DNA from: Firmicutes bacterium CAG:341
GTDB taxonomy: Bacteria > Bacillota > Clostridia > Oscillospirales > Acutalibacteraceae
Direction of reading: 5' to 3'
NCBI GenBank assembly: GCA_000434995.1
Contig: FR895327.1
Coordinates: 5,532-50,643, forward strand
DNA: 45,112 nucleotides
Part shown: positions 41,493 through 45,112 of the stretch, piece by piece
How positions within the stretch are numbered: the first letter of the stretch is position 1
Layout of the letters: the number at the start of each line of letters is the position of its first letter
Notes under the pieces: model-generated
Database searches by the model: none
What the model saw: the letters and a program-made list of their open reading frames with translations, nothing else
What the model was told of the DNA's origin: nothing
Made by a program: the position numbers and the translations under genes

Positions 41493-42875
41493 TTAACTAT
41501 TTTCTTTTTTCTCCATCTGCTTATGAGGCAACCACTTGCCGAATTTTGTATACAAAATCATTAAAATTGCGCCAACAAGCCAAGAAATAGGATAAAGAAT
41601 AAATACTCCGTCAATTGATGAATAAAACGGCAATGCAATTTTAATCCATAATATACGGAAAATACACATTGAAAAAAGAAGAATAATCATCGGTGGAATT
41701 CCCTTGCCTGCACCCCTTACGGTTCCTGCAAGAACATTAAGTATACCCAAAAGGAAATAATACGGGCAAAAATATTTCATGGCTAATTGACCATACATAA
41801 TAACTTGAGCGCTGTGAGTAAACAAGCCTAAAACTTGATGTGAAAAAATAAGTAAAACCGCACCTATAAATATTGTGTAAACAAGTACCATTATTAGTGA
41901 TGAATACATACCTTTTTTAACCCTATCAAGTCTGTTTGCGCCAACATTTTGCCCTGTGAATGTGGTAACAGCCATACTGATACTTAAAACAGGCAGAATG
42001 TTAAATCCGTCAATTTTAAGATAAGCCGCATACCCTGCCATTGCAGTTGCACCGTAAGCGTTAACGCTTGATTGTACAAGCACATTGGAAAAAGAAATAA
42101 CCATATTTTGAATAGCAGTCGGCAATCCGATTTTTATAATTTTTACAGCTGTTTCTTTATTGATTTTTAAATCTTTTATGTAAAGTTTATAATCTGATTT
42201 TACTTTCAGCAAATAGCCTATTGCCAATATACAGGAAATTGCCTGGCTTATATCGGTTGCTATTGCAGCACCCATTACACCAAGTTTAAATATTTTAATA
42301 AATAATAAATCAAGTATAATATTTGTAAATGAGGCTATTGCAAGATAAACCAGCGGTTTTTTTGAATTTCCGGCTGCGTTTAATATTCCGGTAGCCATAT
42401 TATATATAACATTGAATATTAAACCACCGCAGTAAATTTGAAGATAAAGGATAGATGATTTTAATACCACTTTAGGTGTTTTCATCATAATAAGCAAAGA
42501 CGGTGAAGCAAAAATTCCGAGTAAAGACAAAATCAATCCGAGTATTATTGAAATACAAATTGAAGTATGAACAGAAATTTTGATTTTATCTTTTTTATCA
42601 GCACCTATGTATTGCGAAACAACTACGCCTGCGCCTACGGAAGCACCCTGTGCAAAAGCAATAATTAAATTTATCAGCGCAGTGCCGGAGCCGACGGCAG
42701 CCAACCCGTTACTTCCCACAAAATTGCCTACTATAATTGAATCGGCGGTATTATACATCTGCTGAAGCAAATTGCCGATAATAAGCGGAATTGAAAAAGT
42801 AATAAGAAGCTTCCAAATATTGCCTTGCGTCATCAACAAAGTATTTTTATTATTTTTCGCTAAACTTTTTTGCAA
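41493..42875 (-). CDS. MATE family efflux transporter
   Basis: The 460-residue product has 12 membrane spans with IPLIIGNLLQQMYNTADSII near the start and the second-half repeat IGLPTAIQNMVISFSNVLVQ. QGASVGAGVVVSQYIG and TFTGQNVGANR are family signs. It differs from the MATE at 40013-41353, so this is not a recent duplication. The start is uncertain: TTG at 42875 lies 12 bases after GAAAGG, an ATT two codons before it is better spaced, and ATG at 42833 has no ribosome site. Confidence 0.9.
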   Translation of the reverse strand: MQKSLAKNNKNTLLMTQGNIWKLLITFSIPLIIGNLLQQMYNTADSIIVGNFVGSNGLAAVGSGTALINLIIAFAQGASVGAGVVVSQYIGADKKDKIKISVHTSICISIILGLILSLLGIFASPSLLIMMKTPKVVLKSSILYLQIYCGGLIFNVIYNMATGILNAAGNSKKPLVYLAIASFTNIILDLLFIKIFKLGVMGAAIATDISQAISCILAIGYLLKVKSDYKLYIKDLKINKETAVKIIKIGLPTAIQNMVISFSNVLVQSSVNAYGATAMAGYAAYLKIDGFNILPVLSISMAVTTFTGQNVGANRLDRVKKGMYSSLIMVLVYTIFIGAVLLIFSHQVLGLFTHSAQVIMYGQLAMKYFCPYYFLLGILNVLAGTVRGAGKGIPPMIILLFSMCIFRILWIKIALPFYSSIDGVFILYPISWLVGAILMILYTKFGKWLPHKQMEKKENS

Positions 42876-42916
42876 AAAAATCGCTTGCCTTTCAAATATA
42901 TTTCAAAACCAACTGT

Positions 42917-42945
42917 ATTATAGTCACAGAATATTATTATGTCAA
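42917..42945 (-). promoter_or_regulatory. Consensus promoter of the second MATE gene
   Basis: On the minus strand TTGACA (42940-42945) and TATAAT (42917-42922) are spaced by 17 bases; both boxes match the consensus fully. The leader is about 35 bases. Confidence 0.85.
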
Positions 42946-42963
42946 TACTTTATAAAATAAAAT

Positions 42964-42999
42964 AAAATAGTGAAAAACACCGTCGTTTTTCACTATTTT
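42964..42999 (-). terminator. Intrinsic terminator overlapping the alkD-like stop codon
   Basis: A perfect stem of at least 15 bp (42985-42999 with 42964-42978, 6-base loop) contains the TAG stop of the repair gene (42993-42995) in its first arm. A U-rich run follows on the minus strand. Confidence 0.8.
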
Positions 43000-43661
43000 A
43001 TTTTAAGAGTTTTTAAATATTTTTTATCATCATTGCATATTCTGTATGACTCACATATTTTTTGAATTGTTTTATTATGAACCCAGGCAGGCAACACCTT
43101 ATTTTCCAAAACAGGATTAACTTTATCTTTAAAATTTACATAAGCGGTAGCAAGCGCCCAAGCCACTGCCATATTGATATAATATTCATCACGATTAAGT
43201 GATAAAAGAGTACTTAATACCTCTGCGATAAATTCATTTTTCAGGAAATAATCAAGCATCATAACACACATAAATCTAACTTCGTATTCGCTGCCGTCTT
43301 TATACTTCAAAATATAATTAAATACTTCGTTTAGATTTTTTAATGTGAATTTATAAGTTGCACAGCAACAATCACATATTGCCCAATTATCAATTAAAGG
43401 TACAAAATCATCAAGAAGCGCAAATCGCTCATCAAGTGAAAGCTTCTTATTATATTCAATAACCATACCATTTATCATTTTTTCTTCATAATAAAAAGTA
43501 TTTATTTCCAAATCATCAAGTGCAGCTTTTTTAGCTATTTTCCTGATAACAGGAAGCCTAACACCAATAATCTCGCCCCTATCAATACCGGGAATAAGTT
43601 TTGAATGAAAATCGCCGTATTTAACATCTTGATTTTCAAACAGCATTTCTCTGACAGTCAT
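42993..43661 (-). CDS. AlkD-like DNA alkylation repair protein (HEAT-like glycosylase family)
   Basis: The 222-residue helical product matches the DNA alkylation repair (AlkC/AlkD) family. It has PGIDRGEIIGVRLPVIRKIA at the start, a middle DNWAICDCCC stretch and NMAVAWALATAYV further on. AlkD enzymes remove bulky or charged alkylated bases with a HEAT-repeat fold. The aromatic and Asp residues of the AlkD site (WAxxD-like) are partly visible as NWAICD. It follows the PTS-like gene by 23 bases, with GGTGAT before the ATG. Confidence 0.88.
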   Translation of the reverse strand: MTVREMLFENQDVKYGDFHSKLIPGIDRGEIIGVRLPVIRKIAKKAALDDLEINTFYYEEKMINGMVIEYNKKLSLDERFALLDDFVPLIDNWAICDCCCATYKFTLKNLNEVFNYILKYKDGSEYEVRFMCVMMLDYFLKNEFIAEVLSTLLSLNRDEYYINMAVAWALATAYVNFKDKVNPVLENKVLPAWVHNKTIQKICESYRICNDDKKYLKTLKIK

Positions 43662-43684
43662 AATATCACCGAAAATATTATAAC

Positions 43685-44917
43685 TTAACCCAAATATTCT
43701 TTCAAGTCGGAAATTTTATTCAAATCAATTTTAATTTGATTTTCTTTAACTTCACATTTCAAATCAATTTCATTTATAAGTTTAGGATTTCTTACTTCAA
43801 TCAAATCATTTGATATTCTGATAATATTTTGCACACCTCCGAGAGAAGACACCGTTTTTCTAAGCCTTTTCGGAATATAAATATTAAAACACGAACTTAC
43901 ACCGTATTTTTCATAAAAATACTTTGAAACAAAATAACCGATTGCAACAAAAACTATCGAACCTGTAATTAAATAAACATATTTATCACTGTTTAAAAGT
44001 ACCTCAAATATTCCGCCGCCGTATATAAACCCGGAAGATATTTGAATTATTGCCGCTGAAAAATAACAAAGCGACGCCATAACGCAAATGCTAAAAAACA
44101 TATATGGGCTTTCAATAAATACATAAAAAAGAAAATAATTTACATTGCCGCAAAGAAACATTGAAGCAAACACTATAATAAAAACAAACTTTTCAAAACC
44201 TTTAAGTTTGGTATTTAAAAATGAAAAAGCACCTAACAAAAGAAAAATCAAATAAGAATGGCCTGATAAATACATATTAACACTATTTGATGAAACATCA
44301 TTTTTAAACAAATTTATCGCACCGCTGATAACATTAGTCCCAATCACCGTGCTTGAACCGAAGCTTTTGTAATAAAACATATCACTAAAACTTGATACAT
44401 CAAATGCCGAAAGAACGGTGTTTATCAGTCCGAAAAGTGCCGAGGATAAATTACCTTTATTTGATACAAATGTCGAAATTACCATAATTAAATTTTTATA
44501 ATAATCATAAAGGTAAGTAAAAAGCACAGCAAATATGACTGAACATAAAAGAATCAACAAAGAACCTGTTATTAAATTCAAATTTTTAAAGCAATAATAT
44601 GCAAGAAGTGAAATCAGCAATGAAAAAACAAAACTTTGTGACTGCGTAAAAACAGAATAAAACAAAAATGTGCAAAAAAGGACAAAAAAAGCTTTATAAG
44701 TTTTTCTGCCGTCACTTAAATAAAATGTAATAAAAAATGAAAAGCACAGCGGAATAAAGCTAATAAGAGTATTTGAAATATTATCAAAAAAAGAAGCATT
44801 ATTAAATTTTTCTCCAATGTATACTAAACCTTGAGAAATCAAAGCTATTACCGATGATAACGCAAGCGCAACTAACATTGTATTTTTAAACTTATTCAAA
44901 TATTTATAACTGTTCAT
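43685..44917 (-). CDS. Degenerate PTS EIICB-like (glucose family) membrane protein
   Basis: From ATG 44917 the product is 410 residues: about ten membrane spans and a short soluble tail of about 60 residues. The second half lines up by eye with glucose-family EIIC: GNVNYFLFYVFIESPYMFF stands where GITEPIEFxFLFVAPxLY is expected, and IYGGGIFEVLLN where FSGGFIDFLL is expected. The tail SSLGGVQNIIRISNDLIEV matches the EIIB opening LGGxxNI, but the phosphorylated Cys of CITRLR is replaced (Asp by my alignment). The Glu of GITEP is also gone. It is thus unlikely to phosphorylate sugar. The start is uncertain, as no strong ribosome site is seen; a TTG at 44953 abuts a terminator and is rejected. 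Confidence 0.65.
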   Translation of the reverse strand: MNSYKYLNKFKNTMLVALALSSVIALISQGLVYIGEKFNNASFFDNISNTLISFIPLCFSFFITFYLSDGRKTYKAFFVLFCTFLFYSVFTQSQSFVFSLLISLLAYYCFKNLNLITGSLLILLCSVIFAVLFTYLYDYYKNLIMVISTFVSNKGNLSSALFGLINTVLSAFDVSSFSDMFYYKSFGSSTVIGTNVISGAINLFKNDVSSNSVNMYLSGHSYLIFLLLGAFSFLNTKLKGFEKFVFIIVFASMFLCGNVNYFLFYVFIESPYMFFSICVMASLCYFSAAIIQISSGFIYGGGIFEVLLNSDKYVYLITGSIVFVAIGYFVSKYFYEKYGVSSCFNIYIPKRLRKTVSSLGGVQNIIRISNDLIEVRNPKLINEIDLKCEVKENQIKIDLNKISDLKEYLG

Positions 44918-44941
44918 ACAGTTATTATTACCAATATGTGT

Positions 44942-44975
44942 AAAAATAAACAACTCCGTTCAAAAGAGCGGAGTT
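44942..44975 (-). terminator. Intrinsic terminator upstream of the PTS-like gene
   Basis: AACTCCG/CGGAGTT (44952-44958 with 44969-44975, 10-base loop) is followed on the minus strand by GTTTATTTTTA. It would end a transcript coming from right of the window. Confidence 0.6.
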
Positions 44976-45112
44976 TAGGATGTAGAAAATATCAAATTAT
45001 AAATTTCTACACCCTGACAGACTTCGAGAAAGTGAGATTAAATTTTGTATTTTGTGAGCGGGAGCTGTACGATGGTACTGCCCCCGAACAAAAGACAAAA
45101 AGCGCCAAAAAT
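44976..45112. other. Unassigned right-edge sequence with inverted repeats
   Basis: No gene is visible. TGTAGAAA and TTTCTACA form an inverted repeat (about 44980-45012). Near 45060-45085 GGGAGCTGTAC and GTACTGCCCCC form an imperfect hairpin around GATG. The base composition near 45055-45090 is richer in G and C than the surroundings. It may be the end of a dispersed intergenic repeat or of a mobile element that continues outside the window. Confidence 0.3.

Overview
The window is an AT-rich, densely packed chromosome segment of an anaerobic Firmicute, most likely a gut Clostridia of the Ruminococcus/Eubacterium type (Oscillospiraceae or Lachnospiraceae). This rests on a complete Rnf ferredoxin:NAD oxidoreductase operon, a sigma-A/DnaG locus of Firmicute type, FeoAB, the YnzC/DUF896 protein, an S-layer-like Ig-repeat surface protein, and Lys-rich C-terminal domains of a kind common in gut clostridia. 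There are no rRNA or tRNA genes, CRISPR arrays, transposases or phage genes in view. The taxonomic call is inference from gene content, not from a marker alignment.

Region 1 (about 1-7060, minus strand) is the rnfCDGEAB operon, followed by apbE, a NusG domain II-like protein and a Gx/HepI-type membrane protein. It has a good promoter ahead of rnfC and a bidirectional terminator at the left edge. Together these genes build and flavinylate an ion-pumping redox complex. Region 2 (about 7090-19480, minus strand) is a long, tightly overlapping housekeeping run: dgt, dnaG, rpoD, DUF896, tmk, DUF2156, a GNAT protein, a DJ-1 protein, 5-formyl-THF cyclo-ligase, mltG, U32 peptidase, a penicillin-binding protein and a WYL regulator. 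It has internal promoters at rpoD and at the WYL gene, and a terminator hairpin that carries the ribosome-binding site of the PBP gene.

Region 3 (19546-24430) holds a metallophosphoesterase, a 1200-residue secreted Ig/repeat protein and a structured gap that may encode a small RNA. Region 4 (24429-27745) is a vitamin B6 salvage locus: pyridoxamine kinase, an ECF S-component and a radical SAM protein, divergent from a MocR regulator. The regulator's aminotransferase-like domain lacks the PLP-binding lysine. Region 5 (27800-35220, plus strand) has a small membrane protein, a GH127 beta-L-arabinofuranosidase, a MATE exporter, a small leader ORF ahead of a P-loop kinase, a GPH-type sugar symporter and a three-domain AraC-GyrI-GNAT fusion.

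Region 6 (35264-45112) has a GH25 lysozyme with an iron-dependent alcohol dehydrogenase, divergent feoAB, two more MATE genes (one behind an apparent leader-peptide attenuator), an AlkD-type DNA repair protein and a degenerate PTS EIICB-like membrane protein.

The most interesting points are: the lysine-less MocR regulator with a candidate shared operator; two promoter/small-ORF/terminator leaders in front of a MATE exporter and a kinase, which look like ribosome-mediated attenuators; the PTS paralogue that has lost its phosphorylation cysteine; the terminator/Shine-Dalgarno overlap at the PBP gene; and the structured RNA candidate at 24172-24340.
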